Positions 16,332-29,100 of a DNA stretch of 35,123 nt are shown here, one piece after another (positions within the stretch are counted from its first letter, which is position 1; every line of letters starts with the position of its first letter). The notes beneath the pieces were generated by a model. It ran no database searches and had not been told where the DNA came from. It saw only the letters and a list, made by a program, of their open reading frames with translations. The DNA is from Negativicutes bacterium (lineage in GTDB: Bacteria; Bacillota; Negativicutes; Anaeromusales; Anaeromusaceae): assembly GCA_009929485.1 (NCBI GenBank), contig SAAJ01000030.1, forward strand, positions 1 to 35,123, read 5' to 3'. A program made the translations under genes and the position numbers.

Positions 16332-17273
16332 GCCCAGCGCCAGCGCAGCGCCCATTCCTTGGGGGTTTCAATCCACGCGCCCGCAGGGGGCGCGACCTGT
16401 CCTGTTGAGACTTAATACGCATGCTATCTGTTTCAATCCACGCGCCCGCAGGGGGCGCGACGTACGGCGTTTGCTTACAAAGTGCAGACTGGCTTGTTTC
16501 AATCCACGCGCCCGCAGGGGGCGCGACAGCGCAGCAGCGCAGAAAGGAGGCCCCGAATGAAGTTTCAATCCACGCGCCCGCAGGGGGCGCGACAATCTAA
16601 GTGGTGTCAATGATTTTATGGTACCGGTTTCAATCCACGCGCCCGCAGGGGGCGCGACGCCCAGATTGGGCAAGACGGCGGCGGCGGAGATGTTTCAATC
16701 CACGCGCCCGCAGGGGGCGCGACTCCCAATTTATACGCATTGGATTGATTCCCGTAAGTTTCAATCCACGCGCCCGCAGGGGGCGCGACCGACCCTTTCC
16801 CCAAAGTCTTTCTGACTTAAGCGTTTCAATCCACGCGCCCGCAGGGGGCGCGACACAATGATTGGCTACACAGACTGCCGGGAATGGTTTCAATCCACGC
16901 GCCCGCAGGGGGCGCGACATTATCCTGCGTTTCACTTCTGTTACGCACAAGTTTCAATCCACGCGCCCGCAGGGGGCGCGACAAAGACTGTACCGCGCTA
17001 CCGCGCGGTACAGCAGTTTCAATCCACGCGCCCGCAGGGGGCGCGACATTTATATTGATTACCGTATGCTTTTGGTCTACAGTTTCAATCCACGCGCCCG
17101 CAGGGGGCGCGACGTGTCTGCTTCTCCCGGCTTGCCTTTGCCGTTAAGTTTCAATCCACGCGCCCGCAGGGGGCGCGACTGGTCTTCTTCTTGCCATGCT
17201 CCCCACCAGTCAGTTTCAATCCACGCGCCCGCAGGGGGCGCGACGGAGTTGCCCGAAACGTTGTTCAAGTTCA

Positions 17274-17411
<138 letters not shown>

Positions 17412-20400
17412 TCAATCCACGCGCCCGCAGGGGGCGCGACTTCTTCCTTGCTCAAATGCAGCTTTAACCGGCAGTTTCAATCCACGCGCCCGCAGGGGGC
17501 GCGACGTAACGAAACGTAACCTTTGCTGGTACAAACGGTTTCAATCCACGCGCCCGCAGGGGGCGCGACGCAAAAGAAGTTGGGTATGGTTTTGCTTCAA
17601 CTTGTTTCAATCCACGCGCCCGCAGGGGGCGCGACCTATAAGGATGCCAACGGCAATACGGTCACGGCGTTTCAATCCACGCGCCCGCAGGGGGCGCGAC
17701 ATGCAGTATTGGATGCTGCTGAACAAATACAGAGTTTCAATCCACGCGCCCGCAGGGGGCGCGACACGGCGAGAAAGAAACACAGCAATGCCGTGGTGTT
17801 TCAATCCACGCGCCCGCAGGGGGCGCGACCTTACCACATATTCGCCGTTTGATAACATCGCCGGTTTCAATCCACGCGCCCGCAGGGGGCGCGACGCAAA
17901 TTCCATAATCAATGTCTGTGCTACCGCAGTTTCAATCCACGCGCCCGCAGGGGGCGCGACAATGGGCTGGTGGAGGCGTTGGAGTTTTACGAGTTTCAAT
18001 CCACGCGCCCGCAGGGGGCGCGACGGGCTTCGGAAAGGATATGCTGCGCTTTTCCAAGTTTCAATCCACGCGCCCGCAGGGGGCGCGACATAGGGAGGCA
18101 GATATTATGGCAGCAGCAAGCGGTTTCAATCCACGCGCCCGCAGGGGGCGCGACTTCGCGTCACCCATCTTCTGGCAAGCATCAATGTTTCAATCCACGC
18201 GCCCGCAGGGGGCGCGACGACGATGATGACGAAAGCCTGCAATACGTGAAGTTTCAATCCACGCGCCCGCAGGGGGCGCGACACGCCAGGGTGCTACATG
18301 GTGACGCTAGTCGAGTTTCAATCCACGCGCCCGCAGGGGGCGCGACCAAGTTCACCTCCTGCTTACGCATCAAATTGCTTGTTTCAATCCACGCGCCCGC
18401 AGGGGGCGCGACGTAGGAATGATACGCCGGCGCATTTGCCATGACGTTTCAATCCACGCGCCCGCAGGGGGCGCGACCAGCACATCAAGCGATACCTCTG
18501 CATTTTCCCAAGTTTCAATCCACGCGCCCGCAGGGGGCGCGACCCATCTACCTCAGAAAACATTAGCCGAAAAAATAGTTTCAATCCACGCGCCCGCAGG
18601 GGGCGCGACAAAAGAATCCGTTTACTGGGGAAACACCCTGGAGGTTTCAATCCACGCGCCCGCAGGGGGCGCGACTTATGCAATCTTATGGATAAACTTC
18701 ACAATGCGTTTCAATCCACGCGCCCGCAGGGGGCGCGACGTCAAGACTGCAGAAGAAATGGTCCGGCTCGCTGTTTCAATCCACGCGCCCGCAGGGGGCG
18801 CGACCACTGTGATTAGCCATGAGAAGCAACGTAATAAGTTTCAATCCACGCGCCCGCAGGGGGCGCGACAAGGCATACGAAAGGCCACCACGTCCCCCGG
18901 CTGTTTCAATCCACGCGCCCGCAGGGGGCGCGACTACTTGTCAAAACGCGCTTGCCATCTACTAAAGGTTTCAATCCACGCGCCCGCAGGGGGCGCGACA
19001 TAGGGGTATAATCCGGTGTAATATGTAAGTATGTTTCAATCCACGCGCCCGCAGGGGGCGCGACTGGTAAGACTTGCTGGATCCATAGCCGCCTACAAGT
19101 TTCAATCCACGCGCCCGCAGGGGGCGCGACATGCACTGGTGGGGGCGTTGGAATGGATCGAGAGTTTCAATCCACGCGCCCGCAGGGGGCGCGACATACG
19201 TGAAGAAACAATGGCTGGCGTGGGGAGAGTTTCAATCCACGCGCCCGCAGGGGGCGCGACCTTTGATCTGTCCTTGGGGTTTGTAACTACCTTGTTTCAA
19301 TCCACGCGCCCGCAGGGGGCGCGACCGCCCGGCTGGGCATAAGCGGCCGCCGAGATAAAAGTTTCAATCCACGCGCCCGCAGGGGGCGCGACGTAAGACT
19401 TGCTGGATCCATAGCCGCCTACAAGTTTCAATCCACGCGCCCGCAGGGGGCGCGACGAGCCGGTGAAGTGCAAGCGGTGCGATCACAGGGTTTCAATCCA
19501 CGCGCCCGCAGGGGGCGCGACACGTGTTGTGTATGCCGGTACAGCTACGGCAGAGTTTCAATCCACGCGCCCGCAGGGGGCGCGACATGACCGTAGAGGA
19601 TGCCGAAAGCGTGTTTGGTGTTTCAATCCACGCGCCCGCAGGGGGCGCGACTCCACATACTAGGCGAAGTATGGGAGGTAGCAAAAGTTTCAATCCACGC
19701 GCCCGCAGGGGGCGCGACATGATGTACTGCCGATTGTACAATTCCGTTATGTTTCAATCCACGCGCCCGCAGGGGGCGCGACATACGGGTGGTGTAGCGT
19801 ATGCAGCTTTCGGTGTTTCAATCCACGCGCCCGCAGGGGGCGCGACGTAACTGGGATTGACGCCTTGTGCAAGCTCTACGGTTTCAATCCACGCGCCCGC
19901 AGGGGGCGCGACTGGCTTGTAAATCGGGCTTGGCGCAAGGGTGAGGTTTCAATCCACGCGCCCGCAGGGGGCGCGACAGGACGCGGCAAACTGGAAGCAA
20001 ATTAAACCGGGTTTCAATCCACGCGCCCGCAGGGGGCGCGACATGCTCCAAAATCACCAATGCCGGCACGTTTAGTTTCAATCCACGCGCCCGCAGGGGG
20101 CGCGACTTGCCTTTGACAATGTCGGTCTGCTTATCCCCAGTTTCAATCCACGCGCCCGCAGGGGGCGCGACGGGCAACTGGGACACTGCTATCTAATTCC
20201 ATATGGTTTCAATCCACGCGCCCGCAGGGGGCGCGACCTCGACCTTCATAAATACTGCAGGGATTGCTGGGTTTCAATCCACGCGCCCGCAGGGGGCGCG
20301 ACGAGCCGGTATGTAAAAGCGTGGTGGGGATTATGTTTCAATCCACGCGCCCGCAGGGGGCGCGACGCCTAGTAGATTGCTGCATCACAGGCGTACACAT

Positions 20401-22883
20401 GGTTTCAATCCACGCGCCCGCAGGGGGCGCGACCCACCGGCCTGTTGAAAACAGTGGACGGTACCGAGTTTCAATCCACGCGCCCGCAGGGGGCGCGACC
20501 TACAGTTCAACCAAACTGTTAGAGCTCCTGGTGTTTCAATCCACGCGCCCGCAGGGGGCGCGACCGGCTCGCTTGACGGCTTGTTTACTTTCAACGTGTT
20601 TCAATCCACGCGCCCGCAGGGGGCGCGACCCTGCAAAGGTGACTATGTATCGGTGGTGGGATGTTTCAATCCACGCGCCCGCAGGGGGCGCGACCGTATT
20701 TGTGGTCCGTATGCAGATCAGTATTGGGTTTCAATCCACGCGCCCGCAGGGGGCGCGACGGCATAGGTTTTGGACTTGTCGTTGACTTCCTTGTTTCAAT
20801 CCACGCGCCCGCAGGGGGCGCGACGGTACGCAATTTGAGCTGCGACTTCTGTTCTTCGTTTCAATCCACGCGCCCGCAGGGGGCGCGACATTCGTCTCTG
20901 TGCAGTGCATCGCCAACTCTTACGTTTCAATCCACGCGCCCGCAGGGGGCGCGACGGGACGCTTTACTTCTGGTTCGCTTTTGATCTGGTTTCAATCCAC
21001 GCGCCCGCAGGGGGCGCGACTGCTACGGGGTCCGCTGAATCTGCCTATGTGGGTGTTTCAATCCACGCGCCCGCAGGGGGCGCGACGGTCTTGCTCCTGT
21101 TTCTCGCCCTGTCTTTCGTGTTTCAATCCACGCGCCCGCAGGGGGCGCGACGGTGGTGAGATGCGGTAGTGGCCGAAGCACATGTTTCAATCCACGCGCC
21201 CGCAGGGGGCGCGACGAGGATGCAGAATAAAGTGCTGGCGGTTGATAAGTTTCAATCCACGCGCCCGCAGGGGGCGCGACATAGTATGCTCGAAGCGCAT
21301 TGATGGTTTTAGGTTTCAATCCACGCGCCCGCAGGGGGCGCGACGCGTCTCGCGAGGGCTGGCCTGCGGCTTTGGATGTTTCAATCCACGCGCCCGCAGG
21401 GGGCGCGACGCGTCAGTGGGCTAAGGAAGAAGGCTACACAGAGGTTTCAATCCACGCGCCCGCAGGGGGCGCGACGGCAATGCTTCCGACGCCTGCGAGA
21501 TTTGCGAAGTTTCAATCCACGCGCCCGCAGGGGGCGCGACCAAAGCTGATGCGATTCGGCAGGGTGCTTTGGTGTTTCAATCCACGCGCCCGCAGGGGGC
21601 GCGACGGAAAAGCAAAGCATTATCATCGAAAGGTTAAGGTTTCAATCCACGCGCCCGCAGGGGGCGCGACAAGGCATGCGAAAGGCCACCACGTCTCCCG
21701 GCTGTTTCAATCCACGCGCCCGCAGGGGGCGCGACCAGCGGTAAGGGGGGCGGCTAAATAGTGGCTGTTGTTTCAATCCACGCGCCCGCAGGGGGCGCGA
21801 CGGGGTGGTAAGTAGTGGAGTACGTTATATTCTGGTTTCAATCCACGCGCCCGCAGGGGGCGCGACGAGCAGGCGGTTAATGCGATCACGGTCTACGAGG
21901 TTTCAATCCACGCGCCCGCAGGGGGCGCGACGAAGAGGAGTGGGGTGAGCCGGTTGATTGAAGACGTTTCAATCCACGCGCCCGCAGGGGGCGCGACAGA
22001 TTTTGGAAGCAGCAGTGGGGAATTAGCGAGTTTCAATCCACGCGCCCGCAGGGGGCGCGACGTGCGCTGCATTAAGCGTGGCACTAAACGCCCTAGTTTC
22101 AATCCACGCGCCCGCAGGGGGCGCGACCAAAGCTGATGCGATTCGGCAGGGTGCTTTGGTGTTTCAATCCACGCGCCCGCAGGGGGCGCGACGTCAGATG
22201 GAGAAGCAGACCACCACCACAAGCGAGTTTCAATCCACGCGCCCGCAGGGGGCGCGACTTTAACAGGGAGAACCAAGCACCTAAGCATTAAAGTTTCAAT
22301 CCACGCGCCCGCAGGGGGCGCGACAATGCATACAGTGTGATGACGAGCAGGCCAAAGTTTCAATCCACGCGCCCGCAGGGGGCGCGACTGGCAAGGTCAA
22401 TCATGCCCTTATATCCAATGATGTTTCAATCCACGCGCCCGCAGGGGGCGCGACTGAGCGAGTGCAAGCATTGTTTTGACTTAGAGGTTTCAATCCACGC
22501 GCCCGCAGGGGGCGCGACCCATGCCTTTGAAAATGATTTTGCTGCCATTGGGGTTTCAATCCACGCGCCCGCAGGGGGCGCGACAAGCATATCCTTGCAG
22601 ACGGATTGATTCAGGAGGTTTCAATCCACGCGCCCGCAGGGGGCGCGACGCAAAGCTGATGCGATTCGGCAGGGTGCTTTGGTGTTTCAATCCACGCGCC
22701 CGCAGGGGGCGCGACACCATCCGAGACAGCTGCTTTTCGCTGTTTGAAGTTTCAATCCACGCGCCCGCAGGGGGCGCGACAAATGCTGACTATGAGGTTT
22801 TGTGCGGGTTCGAGTTTCAATCCACGCGCCCGCAGGGGGCGCGACTGGAACGCGCTCTAGGCAGCGCCGCCAAGGTGGTTTCA

Positions 22884-23111
<228 letters not shown>

Positions 23112-26100
23112 CTAGATAAGAATAGACAAGAAGGGGAGGTTTCAATCCACGCGCCCGCAGGGGGCGCGACATGGCCGCAAAACCTAGCTACAAGACAGAT
23201 GATGTTTCAATCCACGCGCCCGCAGGGGGCGCGACTAATTGGCAGTAGCAGTTAACTGGTATCCATAGTTTCAATCCACGCGCCCGCAGGGGGCGCGACT
23301 CGCAAACACCACCGTTCCGGCGGCAATGGTCAAGTTTCAATCCACGCGCCCGCAGGGGGCGCGACACCTGCATTTGCACGTGAGACCGTTTGCTGACGAG
23401 TTTCAATCCACGCGCCCGCAGGGGGCGCGACCTGTTGAGTACCGCCTGCTGGATCGACTTGTTGTTTCAATCCACGCGCCCGCAGGGGGCGCGACTAAAG
23501 AAGAAACCGCTAAAGTGTACCGTACAATGTTTCAATCCACGCGCCCGCAGGGGGCGCGACTGTTCCGTGGAATACAAGTCAACTTGTCGAGAAGGTTTCA
23601 ATCCACGCGCCCGCAGGGGGCGCGACGGCCCGGCGACAAGGGCAGAGGGAGAATTAAGATGTTTCAATCCACGCGCCCGCAGGGGGCGCGACGCGCAAGT
23701 AAAGGCATTGGAGCAGCAGGTGAGGTTTCAATCCACGCGCCCGCAGGGGGCGCGACACAATTTTCGTCACAGATTCATAAGAGCCGTAGTTTCAATCCAC
23801 GCGCCCGCAGGGGGCGCGACGCACAGGGGCAACTACAGCGGCGACGGCACTGACGTTTCAATCCACGCGCCCGCAGGGGGCGCGACGTCAATCAGCGCCG
23901 CCTGCCTGCGCAGGTCAAGTTTCAATCCACGCGCCCGCAGGGGGCGCGACCTTTGCCTGCTAGACAGCGGAAAGCGTGGTGGGTTTCAATCCACGCGCCC
24001 GCAGGGGGCGCGACGCGCCACCACCGCCACCAGAAGAACCGCCAGAAGTTTCAATCCACGCGCCCGCAGGGGGCGCGACCAAGAGACAAAAAGCAATATT
24101 ATCAGTGTGATGTTTCAATCCACGCGCCCGCAGGGGGCGCGACACACAGAGGAAGACATCAACCGCATGCAAGAGGTTTCAATCCACGCGCCCGCAGGGG
24201 GCGCGACGAAAGAGCAATGTGTCGATCAATGAATATAACGTTTCAATCCACGCGCCCGCAGGGGGCGCGACATATAAAAACAGTAAATGACAAAGAAGTC
24301 AAGGTTTCAATCCACGCGCCCGCAGGGGGCGCGACCCGCGAGGCGGCAAGGGAAGCCCTGCGCGTGGCGTTTCAATCCACGCGCCCGCAGGGGGCGCGAC
24401 GAGACCATCTATGAGCCGGCAGAACAGTTTGTGTTTCAATCCACGCGCCCGCAGGGGGCGCGACCAAAAGTTCTTCGTCCACGCCAGGAACCTTGAAGTT
24501 TCAATCCACGCGCCCGCAGGGGGCGCGACGTTGTGGCAGCGTCATGGCGAGCAAATGCAATCGTTTCAATCCACGCGCCCGCAGGGGGCGCGACGAAGGC
24601 AGTGAGCTGAAGTACGAAGGATTCAAGGTTTCAATCCACGCGCCCGCAGGGGGCGCGACATCTCCTGCACTATTGGCATTCCAGATTAATCGTTTCAATC
24701 CACGCGCCCGCAGGGGGCGCGACCAAGGTGCTCGAGTTGTACGATTCTGGTGGAGGTTTCAATCCACGCGCCCGCAGGGGGCGCGACCAACGGCCACATG
24801 GTTATACCGGATATTGCGCTGTTTCAATCCACGCGCCCGCAGGGGGCGCGACGGGTTATGTTTTTGAACATAGACTGGTGATGGAGTTTCAATCCACGCG
24901 CCCGCAGGGGGCGCGACGTCTAGCGTGGCCGGTGCTGCGCCGACCAATGCGGTTTCAATCCACGCGCCCGCAGGGGGCGCGACGGATCGCCCTTAAACAG
25001 CAGCAAGCGGCTCTGGTGTTTCAATCCACGCGCCCGCAGGGGGCGCGACCCCTGCCGCGTCAAATCCTCCACATACTAGGCGTTTCAATCCACGCGCCCG
25101 CAGGGGGCGCGACTCGGTAGCCCAGCGGTTGTAGGCCGTATTGAGGTTTCAATCCACGCGCCCGCAGGGGGCGCGACACAAGATTGTTACTTCGCCAAGT
25201 TCTTTTGTATGTTTCAATCCACGCGCCCGCAGGGGGCGCGACTTTGTCCTTTTAACTATCTCTACGTTTTCTCCAAGTTTCAATCCACGCGCCCGCAGGG
25301 GGCGCGACATCCGCGTAAGCCCGGGTCCCATTGCCGCAAGCGTTTCAATCCACGCGCCCGCAGGGGGCGCGACAATCCGACAGAATCCATTCAAATTGAT
25401 TGGCAGGTTTCAATCCACGCGCCCGCAGGGGGCGCGACCTTCGATAAACAGCGTTATCAGAAGAATGTTATTGTTTCAATCCACGCGCCCGCAGGGGGCG
25501 CGACCAGGACTCGCAGTATTGCGCTGCCTGCTCATAAGTTTCAATCCACGCGCCCGCAGGGGGCGCGACATTTAACATGCGCGGTGCAAAGAAATTCCAG
25601 GGTTTCAATCCACGCGCCCGCAGGGGGCGCGACCCGCCTGCGCTCGCGTGAGGCCGCGTGCAAGAAGTTTCAATCCACGCGCCCGCAGGGGGCGCGACAA
25701 TCGGCAACTCAAACTCGCTATAGCCGGCTTGTTTCAATCCACGCGCCCGCAGGGGGCGCGACGGTGCTGTTACAGATACTGATTTAGCGCAGTATGTTTC
25801 AATCCACGCGCCCGCAGGGGGCGCGACTTCAGAGACCAAGAGTAATATCATAAGCGTGATGTTTCAATCCACGCGCCCGCAGGGGGCGCGACACAGCGTC
25901 ACAAAGTTTTCAAAACTACATCATGGTTTCAATCCACGCGCCCGCAGGGGGCGCGACCCGGTTTAGTTATATCTGCCGGCGCTTAGAGGGTTTCAATCCA
26001 CGCGCCCGCAGGGGGCGCGACAACAATTCGATCCATACCATAGCCAAATATTAGTTTCAATCCACGCGCCCGCAGGGGGCGCGACGTCAGCAAGGCTTGC

Positions 26101-29100
26101 CTCATCAATTTGTAACTGTTTCAATCCACGCGCCCGCAGGGGGCGCGACGCCGATAATAAACGTTGCTTGGTTTCCATATGGTTTCAATCCACGCGCCCG
26201 CAGGGGGCGCGACGTGCAATGCCTGGTTTAACACCCATGTGCTTTTGTTTCAATCCACGCGCCCGCAGGGGGCGCGACGCGGAGTTAAAATGCGCCTGGG
26301 ACTTAGCAGGGTTTCAATCCACGCGCCCGCAGGGGGCGCGACCTTTTGAAGGTATTCCGTATGATTTGTAATTTTGTTTCAATCCACGCGCCCGCAGGGG
26401 GCGCGACGCATAGTGCTGTGCCACCTCCTTGTCATAAACGTTTCAATCCACGCGCCCGCAGGGGGCGCGACTACTTGGCCCGGTGGTCGAGCGTATGCAG
26501 TATGTTTCAATCTACGCGCCCGCAGGGGGCGCGACCCCACCGCCTCTTCCAGCATTTCAACATAATTGTTTCAATCCACGCGCCCGCAGGGGGCGCGACG
26601 CTTTGGAGATATGGAAAGATGTAGTTGGGTTTGTTTCAATCCACGCGCCCGCAGGGGGCGCGACGCGCAGGACGCGGACACGCTTGCCGATCATCCGTTT
26701 CAATCCACGCGCCCGCAGGAGGCGCGACCAAGATCGACAGCGAGTTTACGGACACCGAAAAGTTTCAATCCACGCGCCCGCAGGGGGCGCGACAAATTCA
26801 CTTGAGCGTGAGGAACGGATTGAACGAGTTTCAATCCACGCGCCCGCAGGGGGCGCGACAGCAGCTTGCACGGTCATCCCTGGTCGAGGGTAGTTTCAAT
26901 CCACGCGCCCGCAGGGGGCGCGACATCCTTGCCAGCCATACAGTCTTGCCGGGGAGCGTTTCAATCCACGCGCCCGCAGGGGGCGCGACGCCGTATCCTT
27001 TGTCCACGTCCACAGAAGAGATGTTTCAATCCACGCGCCCGCAGGGGGCGCGACGTTCAATACGGGGAAGTCATCGGCAATATTCACGTTTCAATCCACG
27101 CGCCCGCAGGGGGCGCGACGATTTCAGCGGTCAGCTTTGCTTGCGCAATGGGTTTCAATCCACGCGCCCGCAGGGGGCGCGACCCAGGAGGTGCGACAGG
27201 TGGATAAGTTTAGGACGTTTCAATCCACGCGCCCGCAGGGGGCGCGACGAGGTTAGAGCGTCACTGGCTTATCTCCCAGAGTTTCAATCCACGCGCCCGC
27301 AGGGGGCGCGACATCATAGGTTTTTGGATTGAGAATGTAGCATCAGGGTTTCAATCCACGCGCCCGCAGGGGGCGCGACCTCCCCTCCATTGGCAGCATC
27401 CTTGTAGCAAGCTGTTTCAATCCACGCGCCCGCAGGGGGCGCGACGTCCGTCAACTTCTGCCAAATTCCAGGTTCCACTGTTTCAATCCACGCGCCCGCA
27501 GGGGGCGCGACTTGGCCACGGAAGCCGCCAGTGTTGTAGACCGTGTTTCAATCCACGCGCCCGCAGGGGGCGCGACTTGCCGCGGTCCAAAGATATTTCA
27601 TAGACTTTGGTTTCAATCCACGCGCCCGCAGGGGGCGCGACGACGCGGCGCCCCAACCACAACAGGTTATTCAAGTTTCAATCCACGCGCCCGCAGGGGG
27701 CGCGACGGCAGCGGTTGCTGAAAAAATGCCTGCTTGGATGTTTCAATCCACGCGCCCGCAGGGGGCGCGACTAACGAACCACATCGAATCACGCTGCTCA
27801 CATCGTTTCAATCCACGCGCCCGCAGGGGGCGCGACTCGGTTACCGACATTGAGCTTACCACCACGGGTGTTTCAATCCACGCGCCCGCAGGGGGCGCGA
27901 CCCCAACAGCGCCGACGATGTTGCCGCTTAGCAGTGTTTCAATCCACGCGCCCGCAGGGGGCGCGACACTGTTTCAACACGTTTGAGTAGGTTTTTAGTA
28001 GTTTCAATCCACGCGCCCGCAGGGGGCGCGACCCTAATTGGGTCGGTCATCCACCAAAGGGAACAGTTTCAATCCACGCGCCCGCAGGGGGCGCGACATG
28101 CTATCCAATGGAACCTGCTTCAAATCCGTAGTTTCAATCCACGCGCCCGCAGGGGGCGCGACGAAGCGTGTCAATGTAGCGAAGTGTAAACATGGTTTCA
28201 ATCCACGCGCCCGCAGGGGGCGCGACCCGACTGGACGGAGCGTTGCTCGAGTTCAGGATGTTTCAATCCACGCGCCCGCAGGGGGCGCGACAGCGTGCAA
28301 CCTGCTCGGTGATCGGGTAAGTGTTGTTTCAATCCACGCGCCCGCAGGGGGCGCGACTCCGTCTCGCAAAGGATCTATAATCTGAAATTGTTTCAATCCA
28401 CGCGCCCGCAGGGGGCGCGACCTTTGGCGGTTGGCAATCGTCCAGGCGAAGAGGTTTCAATCCACGCGCCCGCAGGGGGCGCGACTCAAGAGGTCAATGC
28501 CTTTATTTACGCCGATATGTTTCAATCCACGCGCCCGCAGGGGGCGCGACATCCGGCTGCTGAAGAAGAATATTAAAATCAGCGTTTCAATCCACGCGCC
28601 CGCAGGGGGCGCGACGTGGCTCCCTGCTGCCGGGAGAAAATGCGGAGGGTTTCAATCCACGCGCCCGCAGGGGGCGCGACAGCCGGTTCTGCAAACCAGG
28701 GGCGAACATAACGGTTTCAATCCACGCGCCCGCAGGGGGCGCGACGACAGCGAAACGATGCACGCCGAAGGCTCCCGCAAGTTTCAATCCACGCGCCCGC
28801 AGGGGGCGCGACATGGTCTTACGCCGGAGCGCCTGGCGCGTGTTTTGTTTCAATCCACGCGCCCGCAGGGGGCGCGACGGCAAGAAAACGCAGGGCCGGA
28901 ACAAGTTCTTGGTTTCAATCCACGCGCCCGCAGGGGGCGCGACCTGGTAAACAAGGGCAAAGACGGCCTCTGGGGTGTTTCAATCCACGCGCCCGCAGGG
29001 GGCGCGACATTGACCGCAGCTGGCAAGGACCTGGTGGAAGGTTTCAATCCACGCGCCCGCAGGGGGCGCGACCCTCCTTCCGTCCTACTTGCCCAGGCAG

